NCBI GenBank assembly: GCA_037576215.1
Contig: JBANDB010000012.1
Span: 2,666,001 to 2,730,000, forward strand
Direction of reading: 5' to 3'
Source: Armillaria gallica
Taxonomy: Eukaryota; Basidiomycota; Agaricomycetes; Agaricales; Physalacriaceae
Length of the DNA: 64,000 nt
The position numbers and the translations under genes are program-made. This document shows positions 47,731 to 57,904 of the stretch, piece after piece (the stretch's first letter is position 1; every line of letters begins with the position of its first letter). The notes beneath the pieces were generated by a model. The model did not search any database. It saw only the letters and a program-made list of their open reading frames with translations, and was not told where the DNA came from.

Positions 47731-48143
47731 TCTCAATCAAGGTCTTTTTCACTTTTATCTGACATCTCGGCTTTTCTTCTTGCCATCATGTCTTTATTAC
47801 TTTGTTCTTGTTCTTATTAGGCTTTTGGTTCATTTGTAGGTAAGCAGAGAAAAACGGTGTCATTTTCATGTATGTAGGTACAGAATTATCAAAAACATTT
47901 ACGTCCATATTTCTCACAGTCGCATATCAAAAGTATCAGAGTCTCGAAGCTGAATAGGTACTGAGGGGGGTTTGTAAGTATCAAAGTATCTGGCAAATAA
48001 GTAGGGAGTTGGGGGTTTTTCTGAAGCAGTAAAGGTATTAGATGAAACCTGTCATGATTGTATGGTGGGGTTAGAAGCAATTGACAAATGCACATAAGTA
48101 AAAGGTATGATAGGGGAAATAGGAAGGTCCACGGTGCAATTGT

Positions 48144-49375
48144 TCAAACGATAAGTCGACGAAGAAATTTGAGTGTCTGTAAGTTTAAAATTAGATCAGG
48201 ATTCACAGGGAATGAAGTGAAAGAAAGTACCAGCCTAGTCCACCTCGTCATAATATTGTAAATCAGATTCGTCGCCATGGAAGGCACGATGTCTGCCCTC
48301 TGCATCATAGAAGTCGATGGATTTAATGAATCCTTGTTCAAAGAGGACACGAGCCTGTTCCAGAAGAATGGGCTCGGCACCCTGTGCATACCTGATACAG
48401 TTGGCCAGCTCACCGTGGCCTTCGAATTCGAAAAGAGATGTGACATGGTATAGCAGCTCATCTTCGTTGGTGGTGAGAAACGGATTGCAAGGAGGGCGAG
48501 TGGTGTGTATCCTGCCAACTTTGCTGTCAATGTGCATGCATCGGTGATGGAATCCTTGTAAGTAGGTAGGGAAGTTCGGGTCCAGGTAGCGAAAGCAGTC
48601 GCCATGCCAATAAAAATAATGTTGTGCATCGTCTTCCAGGCTAAGGCGATCAAGAGCTCGGTGCCATTGTTGTGAAAAGAATTGCTTGCAGATGAGGCCA
48701 AGAAACCGGTGAATGAATATCCGTATGATGCGAAGATGGCTGATAACTGGGCACCAAGGATTTTGGCAGACTTCTGGGATTTGTGTGCCAGCGATGTTAA
48801 GAAAGGTAAATGGGGGGTCGTTGTCAAGGATTCTGTATGTCTGAGTGCTTCTTGGTTGTGTACCGCGTTCACTATGTGCTCCTTCCCTGGCATCAGCTCT
48901 GTTGGTTTTAAGAAGATAACGACACATGGCATAGGCGCAATTTCCATGTCGCTGTGATCCTTGGCTATCTGCTGGTCTTCATCAACTTCTGAGATTCCTA
49001 AATCTGCGTCACTGAAACTCACAATGCGTGTGTGTGCTGGGTGTCTGCGACACCCTGCATGATGAGGTATCGTCCCCATTCTTTGGTATCGAGGAGCCTG
49101 CTGTGCTCTGCATGAGCTCGGAAAATATTGATGCAAACTTTCTCGAGCTCAGCTTGACTGAGCTTCACCCGATTATCCTTCCATTGGTCCAGCTGTACAT
49201 CCAGATCCATGATCAGATCATAGATTTTGAGGGTGAGAGTGGAGATTTTATATTTCATCGACCCCTCGCAATGAGTCGTAGGAAGGGTGGAAAGGGTTGA
49301 CGAGCTCATTTCGTACGTGTTGCAATGGGGAGTTGTCAACGGGCCTGTGGAACGTTTCGAGCACCTGATATACAT
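48144..49375 (-). CDS. Unassigned ORFs in the 4-kb block between protease and RT (part 1)
   Basis: Overlapping minus-strand frames (48235-48927, 230 codons; 48144-49136; 49019-49375) encode proteins unlike any canonical retroelement domain. The 48235 frame reads HRALDRLSLEDDAQHYFYWHG, here cited by its start HRALDRLSLEDD, then LARVLFEQGF-like and SDLQYYDEVD. The 49019 frame has KIYDLIMDLDVQLDQW. Both look globular and acidic. They lie on element A's coding strand between protease and RT, where only a short linker is expected. They may belong to another nested element. No homology is recognised. Confidence 0.45.
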
Positions 49376-49522
49376 ATTGGTTGTTGTCCAGGCTAAACGG
49401 GGAGGGGATATTGCTTTGATATTCCTCGAGGTGAACTTGTTAGTGGGACTCCAGTTGTCATCATGTTGACGGGTGACATGGGTAAGCGCAGTACTGTCTC
49501 CTTCTTTATCAGTTACCGATGT

Positions 49523-50348
49523 TCATTGAACGAAATATTGTGGCTTGTTGGGGATGTCGGCAATGGCAGCCTTGGTCTCACTGCTGAGACATACAGGTTC
49601 CAAGGTGAAGTACTTCGACTTCATGTTGCCGCATGTAAGTTCCTCAAGGCTGAGGGGGGAGTAGGCATCGGAGTCATCTGAGTCGCTGCAACTGCACAAC
49701 GATGGCATTGAATGGTTAGAACTCGGGGTGGTGGGCACAGAAGAGTCGGGCTCATAGTCGCTCAGTGGGATGGGCGAGTCTACAAGTCCCTGAGGGACAT
49801 CAAAATATCTTCGGCGAGGAGATGGGCTAGGCGACGGGGGTACTGAGGATAGAGGGGAGCAGGGAATGGGTCCCATAGGCATCTTCAGGAGTAAAACTGG
49901 TTTCTTCAGGACTGGGCTGGGCACAGAACTAGACAGCTGTCCCAGTCGCTGTCTTCTTCCTCAATGATGCGGTTAGGATTGTTGTGTACGATCTTGTCTC
50001 CATCGTGCACTTGTCGTGCCTTTTCTATCGCTACAAACGTTGCACTGACGTTCTGTAAATTCGAAGTGAATACTTTGGGGTTGACTATGGGACCGAGGGT
50101 CTGTCCCATATAATTCACCACTGCTGGCTTCAAGGGTGATTGTACGATACGTGGAGGTATTGGCGTTGGTGGACGGAGAGACAAGGGGATACTGGTGCTG
50201 AGGACACTGGGGAGGGAATCCAAAGGGACTGGCTCATGTCTGAAGAGAATATAGGTATAATGTTAGCTATGAAAATTGTGATTGGACGAGCCATACCTGA
50301 GATAGTCACCAGAGATTCCGGGTACATTAATTCCTCTTCCTCAGGCAC
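49523..50348 (-). CDS. Unassigned Ser/Pro-rich ORFs in the same block (part 2)
   Basis: Three staggered minus-strand frames (49523-49924, 49906-50223, 50130-50348) encode Ser/Pro-rich and acidic, probably disordered protein: LSSVPPSPSPSPRRRYF, SCSDSDDSDAYSP, PPTPIPPRIV. They could be one spliced gene or one frame with lesions. Low-complexity Pro/Ser sequence of this type is typical of linkers in retroelement gag proteins and of fungal regulators, so it does not identify the family. Confidence 0.35.
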
Positions 50349-50582
50349 TTTCTCATAGGATCCTATATGTCTTTTCTTTGGCTGTGGCTGGTCTTGTTCT
50401 CAGCTCGCTTGATGAAGGGTTTGTCCTCCTTTGGACGTCTCCGGCTCGTTGTCTAATTCTCCCTCTGATGCTTCCTTGGTATCGCCTTCTTCTGGCGTGT
50501 AGGTAACGAGAGTAAAGACTTTGGCTCGGAATTTAGGGACCCTGACTGGAGTTGTCGAGGGAAGAGCATACAGGTCTATGTG

Positions 50583-51215
50583 TCATGGGTAGAGAAGCTG
50601 GTGCACCATTGCTAGGTACATGGGGTTGTGCAGAAGGAGCGCTGTTCCATGATTGTTGGCGACTTGGACGAGAGTACGAGTGATGTAGTCCATTCGAACG
50701 GCTGTAGCATTGGGCAAACCTCGCACCAATTCTCGCAACTCGTCTGCGTCTACCTTCATCCTCAGGGTATAATCCTTTGGTACTCTGAAAACAGCTCTCG
50801 CCTCATTGAGTTTGATGGTGATGATCCTCTGGACAGGCAAGACAAAGGTATTCGGGAGTGCTGAATGAGGCAGGGGTGGACATTTTGAGCCTCGTAAGAT
50901 AGGGAATGGTTTAGCGTCGACAGGAGGCTTGTCTGCAGGAGTAGTGTTGTATTGACACATATATGTCTGCCATGGATAGTTTGACTGGGATACTGTGTCC
51001 AGAATTTCCCCCTCTTCAAGGGGTACTTTTGGTGTCGTAGGAGGAGTGAGTCTGACACTCATGCTAGCTGGTCCGGTGTCTGGTGGGTACGAGTTACGGT
51101 GACGATGGGCAAGTCTTGTGTCGTTGTCGTCAAGGTCCATGTCCTCGTCCTGGTCTACTCCCATATCATTCTGCATAGCTCTGGCCATGGTGTTGTCGTC
51201 ATCCCTGTCAAACAC
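50583..51215 (-). CDS. Unassigned acidic ORF in the same block (part 3)
   Basis: The frame has 210 codons. An acidic N-terminus (DQDEDMDLDDNDT) is followed by a Pro-rich part (PTTPKVPLEEGEIL), then a folded-looking C-terminal half with KYDYTLRM-like strands, ELRELVRGLPNATAV and HPMYLAMVHQLLYP-like helix (the actual end is NPMYLAMVHQLLYP). No zinc finger, protease or nuclease motif is present. The frame is open to a TGA. Together with the neighbouring ORFs it gives the block a gag-like or regulator-like flavour, but nothing firm. Confidence 0.4.
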   Translation of the reverse strand: MFDRDDDNTMARAMQNDMGVDQDEDMDLDDNDTRLAHRHRNSYPPDTGPASMSVRLTPPTTPKVPLEEGEILDTVSQSNYPWQTYMCQYNTTPADKPPVDAKPFPILRGSKCPPLPHSALPNTFVLPVQRIITIKLNEARAVFRVPKDYTLRMKVDADELRELVRGLPNATAVRMDYITRTLVQVANNHGTALLLHNPMYLAMVHQLLYP

Positions 51216-51343
51216 AGAGGAAAAAATACTGAGGTCTTCTGGATCAAGGCAAGCTGTTTTTTGCCTCAGTAAGTCATTCCAAAAGGTATCAGTGCCAGGC
51301 TTACATTCATGCTCTCCAGGATAAAATAAAATAACAGTGTGTC

Positions 51344-51970
51344 CTATGTGTGAAGATATGGGGCGCCTTCTGGCTGTTGAATCTCAGCCAATGTAGCATT
51401 GAAAGCATGTGTATGCAGGACTTGCTGTCCTCGGAAGTCATCGGGCTCGAGATGAAGGGAATAATTAGCCGTGAGTATGATGGTATGGAAAGATCGTGGC
51501 CCAGTGACTTCAGGATGGGCGAGCGAGTTGTTAAGATAATTGAGTTGCGCCATGGCAATGGAGGGGGAAGGGGATAATAAACAGAAGAGTTGTGAAGAGG
51601 TCATGGCTGAGGTTCATTGTTCGGGGGAGAGGCGGAGTAACCTCCCCCTCCCCCCCCCCCCATCAGTCTGGGTGAGAGATTGGACTCGCTGGTGGATCCC
51701 TTGAAAGGAAGGGTGGCTGTGGAGTGGCTGAGTCATCGTTATTTGTTGTTGTAGATTTGAGATGTTGTTGGCTTGGAACAGTGAGAAGGTGACCTCTTTC
51801 TCGTCCTCTGCTTGCTTTATATATCTTTCTCTCCCTCTAGTCAAGGGTACACGGCTTACGTGTTGTCGTATCTCGGAGGTCAATGCATCATACACATCAT
51901 GTGGCAAGCACATACACGTCCTTGCTTCCTTAACTTCTTCAGGTACTTTTTCCCCTAGTATGGACCACAA
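51344..51970 (-). CDS. Unassigned ORFs, repeat family shared with 38.9-39.4 kb
   Basis: Two frames (51614-51970 and 51344-51604) contain VYDALTSEIRQHVSRVP, LTRGRERYIKQAEDE, SNLQQQITMTQPL and, in the second, MAQLNYLNNSLAHPEV. A diverged copy of both lies at 38941-39390, which shows that the block is a repeat of its own and not just element A linker. The first product is helical and charged with Gln-rich stretches. A run of 13-14 C/G bases at about 51647-51660 lies inside the join of the two frames and may be an expansion. Function unknown. Confidence 0.5.
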
Positions 51971-51982
51971 CTGGAGTCGTTT

Positions 51983-52456
51983 TCATGGGTAGAATACGCA
52001 TTTTCCTTCCGCATGGCTGTATATCTCTATCTGTATGTTTGTACTTGGATAGTCCGCAGGTACCGTTAATCCTATCGAAGGATTATGATTGAATGGATTT
52101 AACTGAAGTTGTAGGTATTTCAGGACTCCCAGGAGACTTCGATTCTCCCATTCTTTGGTCGGACATCCCGTTGTCCTGGTGCTCAAAGTTTCCTCATCAT
52201 TCCTCTTGTCTAGCAGCTTTGTTGCGCTCACTATTGGGCTCAGTGGCCGGCAGTTTTCTAACCAAGATATCACTTTCGAATGCACATCTTGTGCATCTTC
52301 GTCAAGCAGTTTCTGCATTGGCGAGTCTGACATCTCCGTGTCATAGTCAGATTCTTCTTCTGTGTCCTCTGTTACAGAGCTCACGCTGTCAGACGACTGT
52401 ATTATTGCCATTGAATTTGTCCGAATTTCCACTAGCCAAGCTTCGTATTTCATCAT
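51983..52456 (-). CDS. Acidic linker ORF after element A protease
   Basis: This frame of 157 codons continues from the protease region in another frame (both overlap at 52389-52456). It reads MMKYEAWLVEIRTN, then an acidic Ser-rich stretch (SVTEDTEEESDYDTEMSDS) and a more folded part (LLGVLKYLQLQLNPFN). Post-protease linkers of agaricomycete Ty3 elements are often acidic, so it probably belongs to the gag-pol polyprotein, with a +/-1 shift relative to protease. It ends in TAG/TGA-rich sequence near 51983. Confidence 0.45.
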   Translation of the reverse strand: MMKYEAWLVEIRTNSMAIIQSSDSVSSVTEDTEEESDYDTEMSDSPMQKLLDEDAQDVHSKVISWLENCRPLSPIVSATKLLDKRNDEETLSTRTTGCPTKEWENRSLLGVLKYLQLQLNPFNHNPSIGLTVPADYPSTNIQIEIYSHAEGKCVFYP

Positions 52457-53126
52457 GTTTTGAATTTGAGCTGATGTGGCTCTCAGGGACGGTGAACCTG
52501 TTCATGAATACTTGATATTGTGGTGTGCCTGCAGGTACTATTGTTTCACCTTCCTGTAGCTTCCACGAGCCCTCAAACTCTATTTCCTCCTTTTCCATGT
52601 AGTAAACAGGCATTGGTCCATCTGTTTGGACATTCCATGGCTCCGAGACTACCAATAGCTCAGTCATCCGGCCTGTATCATACAGATCTTTGTAAATCAG
52701 GTACGTGCCATCGACACGCTCCTTCATCAAGACCATGTTGCCTCGTATCCAAGGTCGTCCCAGTAGCATCTGAAAGCTCACCTTTTGGCTTCTGACAAAT
52801 AATGCTGCACTCGTCGTCACGGTACCTTGGAATAACATCACCTCGCTGAATTTGCCTGTGAGTATGCCCTGGTTCCCATTAGCATCGGAGCTTCGAGCTT
52901 CTTCCAAAGGGAGCACCAGATATTCTTTGTTAAGTTCTTTGGCGATGGTTCGACTGATGATATTCACTTCTGATCCTGAATCGACAATCACATTAACCCA
53001 AAACTTCTTGTCTCCTATTCCAAAATTTATTTTGATTATCACTAGCAAGGCCTGTTCCTCAGGTTTCTTCATAGGAGGCTTGGTCCTTGGTCCAGCAAAC
53101 CTTATGCACTTGAGGAGTAGATTCAA
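52389..53126 (-). CDS. Ty3/gypsy aspartic protease region (element A)
   Basis: The protease cleaves gag-pol. The catalytic triplet DSG is seen in VNVIVDSGSEVNII, followed by the flap-side region and the hydrophobic MLLGRPWI motif that ends retropepsin domains. The frame is open across 246 codons. Upstream (toward 53160) it meets the left end of element B; the reading CIRFAGPRTKPPMKKPEE marks the start of what remains. It is separated from its gag by the insertion at about 53126-60541 and from RT by the unexplained block. The catalytic motif is intact. Confidence 0.8.
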   Translation of the reverse strand: MNLLLKCIRFAGPRTKPPMKKPEEQALLVIIKINFGIGDKKFWVNVIVDSGSEVNIISRTIAKELNKEYLVLPLEEARSSDANGNQGILTGKFSEVMLFQGTVTTSAALFVRSQKVSFQMLLGRPWIRGNMVLMKERVDGTYLIYKDLYDTGRMTELLVVSEPWNVQTDGPMPVYYMEKEEIEFEGSWKLQEGETIVPAGTPQYQVFMNRFTVPESHISSNSKHDEIRSLASGNSDKFNGNNTVV

Positions 53127-53156
53127 GACAGCATACGTCCAGATCCCTATCCAAGG

Positions 53157-55367
53157 GTGAGTCCATTGGTTCCATCTTCATTGTTCTCTCCTATTGGTGT
53201 CATTGCAAACCTGACCTACAACTGGAGCCCACCGCGAGGGGGATATTTCACAATTTCTGACAGACACCTTTGTGCTACTGCAGATTGTATTAGATGTCAG
53301 AACAAATTACAAGCTGAATTGGACAATCTACAAAGAATTGTAGCAGCTGCTATCCAACATCATCCACCTACTCCTGACCAGGAAGCAGATCAATCATTCT
53401 TTTCTATTGTCCCAGAGGAAGAGTCCCATCACGCTCACATTAACACATCTCTCTCTGATCCATTTGGAAACTCTCCATTATCATCCCTTACTCCATCTGC
53501 ATCTTCATCTCCTATTGTCTCTTCTCCAAGAGATAATTTCTCTCAACAATCCAGTTCACAATTGCCTTTACAGCCACAGCATCTCTTTACATCAAATCAA
53601 TCACATTCCAATATGACAGCTCCATCACCACAACAACTTCCGCTTCGTGGGTCAAATAAAGCTCCACATTGGACATGGAAGGGACCAGAAGACAACTTCA
53701 CATTGTCTGTCTTCTTTGATGAAGTGGAGAGGACCTGCAGATCCATTGGAAAGGCTGATGACAAAGATTTCATTGATGCTGCAATCTTATACACGGATCC
53801 AAGTGCTAGAGAATTGTGGGGAAGACTGCCAGGAGCTAGAGCAGCAACTCCAGATTGGACTGTCTTTAAGACACAGTGTTACTCATACTATCCAAAAGCA
53901 AATAAGACAGATCGCTACACCTCTGCACATTTGCGGCAAGTAGTGGAGTACCTTCAAAAGATACCCATTCAAACTCTAGATGACTTTGGCCGATATGATC
54001 GACATATCATGACAATTGGCCTTGATCTACTACAGAGAACTACACCACTTATTTCCAAGGCAGATCTCAACTATTTTTATAGCAAGGGAATTCATCCAGC
54101 ACTTCAGATGCATATCATTCAGCGGTTGTCTCTTATGCATCCAAACCAGCAGCCTGGTGAACCATTTGACTATGAGCTGGTCCAGGCAGCAGCCAAGTAC
54201 ATTCTGGAGAGTCAACTCTCACCCTATGGAAATCTTCCAATGATGTACCCACCACAAATGTATCAATATGAATCACCACAAATGGGTATGCCTGCTTCAT
54301 ATCCCACATGGCAGATGCCTGCACCAGCTATGCCACAACAAATATATACAGATCCCACTCCTCAGGTGCATCATGCTCCTCCACAACCTAAACTATCAAT
54401 GGGGGAAGTGATACAGGCACTCCATGACATGAACTCTGGAGCATATGTGAATCCATACCAGACTCATAGCAGATATCCAATGTTTCCAACACAACCTCCA
54501 GCTCCTCCCCAACCATCTGTAGCACCCCAGTTTTCAGCGCCTATTCCAGAAGTAGCTTCACCAGCAGCCCCCATTGTTAAACAAGAAGTGACAATGGGAG
54601 ACCTGTTAATGGCTATCAATTGTCTTGTTGAGGGAGGTGTGGCTGGAGGAGCAAATGCAAATCGCAAATGTGCATATGATGCTTGTGATAAAAAATGGAG
54701 AGATTGCGATAATCGCAGAGCAGATCAAGACAAAGGATTGATCAAATATGACAGTAACACCAAAAGGACAGTCATGCCAGATGGGACAGAAATCCCAAGA
54801 GGAGCAGGAATCATGTGCGATCGTGTATTCAAATGGCATGCAGACAAGAATGCTCCTGCACAAATGTCAGCCAATCTGCTCACTATGAAAAGGCAAACAC
54901 AAGGAACATACCAAATACCTGAAATAATATATTCATCATCCCTCCTGTCTTCTGGGACTCAACAACCAATCCACACAATCACTCCATCACAATTGGCTGG
55001 AAATTCAGTTCCTTTAGGACCTGTAGCTCAAATGCTGGTTATAGCAGAGGAGGAAGTGGAATGCTCTGATGATGATGATGAGGTCACTACCATGCTGAAT
55101 AGTGTTATTCAAAATTGCGATGAGGTGTCCCAAATTCTCAAAGGAGTTGTTCAAAATACCAGGAAGGCTCGAGCAAAGAAGAATACAGAAGAAGCCTCTA
55201 AAGACCAGAAAGAGCCAGAAGAACAGGCATCTACTAAAGGCAAGAAGAAGACACCTATATCTACTGCAGGAGAAGCACAGACATCATCAACACCTGTTGC
55301 TGCAGCTGAACCCAAAGATAAAGCACCAGCTGCAGAAGCAATGGCTAAACCAAAAGACACACGCTAA
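53157..55367 (+). CDS. Gag-like protein of element B
   Basis: The frame is open for 736 codons, but the first codon at 53157 is GTG and the first ATG in it is at 53613, so the start is uncertain. The N-terminal part is Ser/Pro/His-rich. The capsid-like part reads APHWTWKGPEDNF, VFFDEVERTCRSIGK, SARELWGRLPGA and YILESQLSPYG. A Met/Pro/Gln-rich linker follows. Near residue 500 a Cys-containing segment (CAYDACDKKWRDCDNRR) replaces the usual CCHC knuckle. The C-terminus is acidic then Lys/Ala-rich (KARAKKNTEEASKDQK). Gag packages element RNA. The frame is long and intact, unlike element A, so element B is younger or constrained. Confidence 0.72.
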   Translation: MSPLVPSSLFSPIGVIANLTYNWSPPRGGYFTISDRHLCATADCIRCQNKLQAELDNLQRIVAAAIQHHPPTPDQEADQSFFSIVPEEESHHAHINTSLSDPFGNSPLSSLTPSASSSPIVSSPRDNFSQQSSSQLPLQPQHLFTSNQSHSNMTAPSPQQLPLRGSNKAPHWTWKGPEDNFTLSVFFDEVERTCRSIGKADDKDFIDAAILYTDPSARELWGRLPGARAATPDWTVFKTQCYSYYPKANKTDRYTSAHLRQVVEYLQKIPIQTLDDFGRYDRHIMTIGLDLLQRTTPLISKADLNYFYSKGIHPALQMHIIQRLSLMHPNQQPGEPFDYELVQAAAKYILESQLSPYGNLPMMYPPQMYQYESPQMGMPASYPTWQMPAPAMPQQIYTDPTPQVHHAPPQPKLSMGEVIQALHDMNSGAYVNPYQTHSRYPMFPTQPPAPPQPSVAPQFSAPIPEVASPAAPIVKQEVTMGDLLMAINCLVEGGVAGGANANRKCAYDACDKKWRDCDNRRADQDKGLIKYDSNTKRTVMPDGTEIPRGAGIMCDRVFKWHADKNAPAQMSANLLTMKRQTQGTYQIPEIIYSSSLLSSGTQQPIHTITPSQLAGNSVPLGPVAQMLVIAEEEVECSDDDDEVTTMLNSVIQNCDEVSQILKGVVQNTRKARAKKNTEEASKDQKEPEEQASTKGKKKTPISTAGEAQTSSTPVAAAEPKDKAPAAEAMAKPKDTR
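53223..53233 (+). other. Primer-binding-site-like motif of element B
   Basis: TGGAGCCCACC follows the left LTR-like remnant. The same 11 bases occur, on the minus strand, just inside the right LTR of element A (63232-63242). Two retroelements sharing it at the expected position suggests priming by the same tRNA. The tRNA species was not determined. Confidence 0.6.
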
Positions 55368-55388
55368 TACAAACATGCTGCACCTATC

Positions 55389-56123
55389 ATGGCTGAAGGT
55401 CTAACAGAGGACTTAGTGAAAAGAGTCCTTAATACCGAGATCACAGTCACAATTGGTGAAATCTGTAGCGAATCTGCAGGAGTTCGGTCTCGAGTAAAAG
55501 ATGTACTCACAAATCACAAAGTACCTATTGGCTCTGCAGCCAAAGGAAGTGCAGCAGTAGCCATAGGGAAGGATGCTATGCTCATCATGACTCTTCAAGA
55601 AGGAAGACATATGCAGATCATGGTTGCAGACCGATCTGCAGGCTTACGTGCTTTGACACCTACTGTCGATGGGATACAAGAAGTGGAATCAATTCTAGAT
55701 GAAGGATGCCAAGTGGTTGCCATGTCATATGATGTATGGCAGAAGCTTGGACTACCATTAGACCCTACAATCAAGATCTCACTACAATCAGCCAATAATG
55801 AAAGTGACTGGTCAGAAGGGATCTGTCATAATGTTCCCTTTGATTTTGGTGGTCTAGAAGTTCTGCTTCAAGTGCATGTAGTCAAAAATGCAGCCTATGA
55901 CATTCTATTGGGAAGACCTTTCAGCATTCTCACAGAATCCAAGATTGACAATCGTTTTAATGGAGATCAACTTGTCACTCTCACTGATCCAAATACTGGA
56001 AAGACAGTCACTCTTCCAACTCATGAAAGAAGAAACCCTCGTTTTAGTTGGCCAAATGGACATCTCAGCTCTCAGCCCCATATTCATGAACCTCGTCCTT
56101 CACCAAATGCAAATTTTCCTTAA
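55389..56123 (+). CDS. Retropepsin-like protein of element B
   Basis: It starts at ATG 55389, 21 bp after the gag stop. The N-terminal part (VKRVLNTEITVTIGEICSESAGVR) is cited here as LNTEITVTIGEI; it is the pre-protease region seen in agaricomycete Ty3 elements. The protease follows: ESILDEGCQVVAM in place of the DTG/DSG triplet, then DVWQKLGLPL and a terminal AYDILLGRPFSIL. Many basidiomycete Ty3 proteases read DEG at this point, so it may still be active. The frame ends at 56123 with no RT after it. Confidence 0.7.
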   Translation: MAEGLTEDLVKRVLNTEITVTIGEICSESAGVRSRVKDVLTNHKVPIGSAAKGSAAVAIGKDAMLIMTLQEGRHMQIMVADRSAGLRALTPTVDGIQEVESILDEGCQVVAMSYDVWQKLGLPLDPTIKISLQSANNESDWSEGICHNVPFDFGGLEVLLQVHVVKNAAYDILLGRPFSILTESKIDNRFNGDQLVTLTDPNTGKTVTLPTHERRNPRFSWPNGHLSSQPHIHEPRPSPNANFP

Positions 56124-56447
56124 TGACCGAGAACCTCTTTTCTAATAAAGAGAAACTCAGTTTATCTATTACAGTTGAAAAACTATCAACAGACTTTTTA
56201 AACAGACTTATTCTATTGCTCAGTCTACAGACGGTTCTACACCTGATGTGGATCTTATCTCTATACCTGGTTATGCTATTTGTATTAAAGCCATATCTGA
56301 ATCACAACTCATACATACTCCAAATATTGATCAATCCTTTCCTTTCCCTTTTCGTTTCAACTCCACCCCTCCTTTCTCTTTTATTCACCAGGCCAGGTCG
56401 CCTGAAGCTTCACTTTCTCTCCTTCAAGCCTCACTTGTTTGTTCATC

Positions 56448-56849
56448 ATGGTTGCACGCATGACTCTTTTTGCCTCCTTATCCATTCTGTTGGCCTCCCA
56501 GGTTGCTGCTCATCCTGTGTTCCTACAATGCCAGGTTGTTGCACATTCTCCAGCTCCTCTGGATCTCATCACCACATACACTGCTGATGTGTCCAAGAGG
56601 CAACTTATATCCTCCGAGATCGCAACCAGGAGCATTGATGGTGTCATAGTTCCCTACGACAAGCGAGATGTCCCCATGGAAGATGCCTCTAAGAGTCCTG
56701 ATAGCATCATCATTCCTTACAAACACCCAATCGGTTCTGACAGGAGTCAGAAATTTTTTTGGTCTCCCCAGGGCACCTCAGATATAATTATCAGCCTCTT
56801 GTATCAAACTGCAATTAAAAGTCTTATCAGCGATCATAGCTTATCATAA
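56448..56849 (+). CDS. Small secreted-protein-like ORF in element B
   Basis: The ATG at 56448 opens MVARMTLFASLSILLASQVAAHP, a 15-residue hydrophobic core with an AxA-type cleavage site, that is, a classical signal peptide (the full string is described, and its core is SLSILLASQVAAHP). The rest, about 110 residues, carries Lys-Arg pairs (SKRQL, DKRDV), which are Kex2 processing sites, and recurring I-V/I-P-Y motifs (VIVPYD, SIIIPYK). This is the layout of a small secreted precursor that is cut into peptides. I know no retroelement protein of this kind. It could be a captured host gene or chance. Confidence 0.45.
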   Translation: MVARMTLFASLSILLASQVAAHPVFLQCQVVAHSPAPLDLITTYTADVSKRQLISSEIATRSIDGVIVPYDKRDVPMEDASKSPDSIIIPYKHPIGSDRSQKFFWSPQGTSDIIISLLYQTAIKSLISDHSLS

Positions 56850-56919
56850 TATATTTATCCAACATCCCAAATCAATGGAAGTTCCCATGTACCCAATTCA
56901 TGGCTGCATTCTACAATAT

Positions 56920-57122
56920 AGCAGCTGCGCCCGCAGTCTCAGAGACATTTGCCATTGGTTCACACCACATGATCCATCACCATGAGAAGGATATAATGGG
57001 TTCTAGCTGCACCTGCAGTCTCAGAGACTTTTGCCATTGGTTCACACCTCGCATGATCCATTACCATGAGAAGGATCGCATGGGTTCTTACTGATGCGCA
57101 GTCAGAGAGAATTGTGCCATTG
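56920..57122. repeat. Tandem repeat, about 83 bp unit, 2.4 copies
   Basis: The unit contains GCAGTCTCAGAGAC, TTTGCCATTGGTTCACACC and CATGAGAAGGAT. Copies start near 56920 and 57004, and a third partial copy runs from about 57095 to 57122 (CAGTCAGAGAGAATTGTGCC). Copies 1 and 2 differ at about one base in ten. The array follows the secreted-like ORF. Confidence 0.75.
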
Positions 57123-57840
57123 GAGTATGCCTCATGTTGGACTACCCCAGAAGCTGTAAACACATGCAAAGCCAAGACCGTTTGCGCAATATTAAAGGCA
57201 GAGGACCTGCCCTAGCATCCTCAGTCTCGAGTACAGGACCCTCACGCCACCCTCTGAGGCGCATCCTCTCAGACTCCTTCACTTAACTTCATGACTACAT
57301 GAAGGTGTTGTAACTGCTATGAATGGTGGTAGGCCAGCTGGGAAAACCCGTCACAATACGTGAACGTGGAAGCACCAGTTTTAGTGTGTGTGTTTCAGAA
57401 TCGCCGCAGAGACGGATTAGGCAGGAATAGGATTATGCCAAAATCAAATATTATATATAAATTGCTCCAAACTCAATCACAATTCATGGGTGTCTGTGCT
57501 ATCTAAAATTCTCAAGTCCCTTCGCAAACAACTACTTAAGCGATTCAAGGATGTCTTTCAGATTGTCACATTCTCAAGCTCATTTGCACTTTCATAAACT
57601 TCTCGTATAGCAATGTACAAATATCCATGGCAATATAGGTTCTCAAGTCTGTTTGCCCACAACAACAAGCGCAATTCCCGGATGTTCCTATTACTTGTCA
57701 CATGGACAGATTCTTACATCATTATAAATAACTAAAAATACGCATCATTATCAATAGTCTAAATCTCCTTTAATTTGATCCTAAGGAACAGAAACCGGCC
57801 CGGGGGCCAATTGTCAGTGTTCTAAAGGTGGTGCCTGGTT
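57123..57840. other. Non-coding interior of element B
   Basis: No frame above 70 codons. Phrases TTCTCAAGTC and TTTGC recur at about 57510, 57570 and 57635, which gives a weak repeat. A purine/GC stretch, GGCCCGGGGGCCAAT, followed by TGTCAG lies at about 57798-57815; this looks like a polypurine tract next to an LTR start. Confidence 0.4.
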
Positions 57841-57904
57841 GATAGTTGCCAGATGGCCGATAGAAGCCTAAAAATCTTTTCTTACAACCACTCTGACCGT
57901 CTTC

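Noticed and set aside
51640..51665. G-quadruplex-forming regulatory tract in the C/G run
   Set aside because: The run is a single homopolymer-like stretch of mainly C on the plus strand inside a transposon ORF junction; a repeat expansion or assembly slip is simpler.
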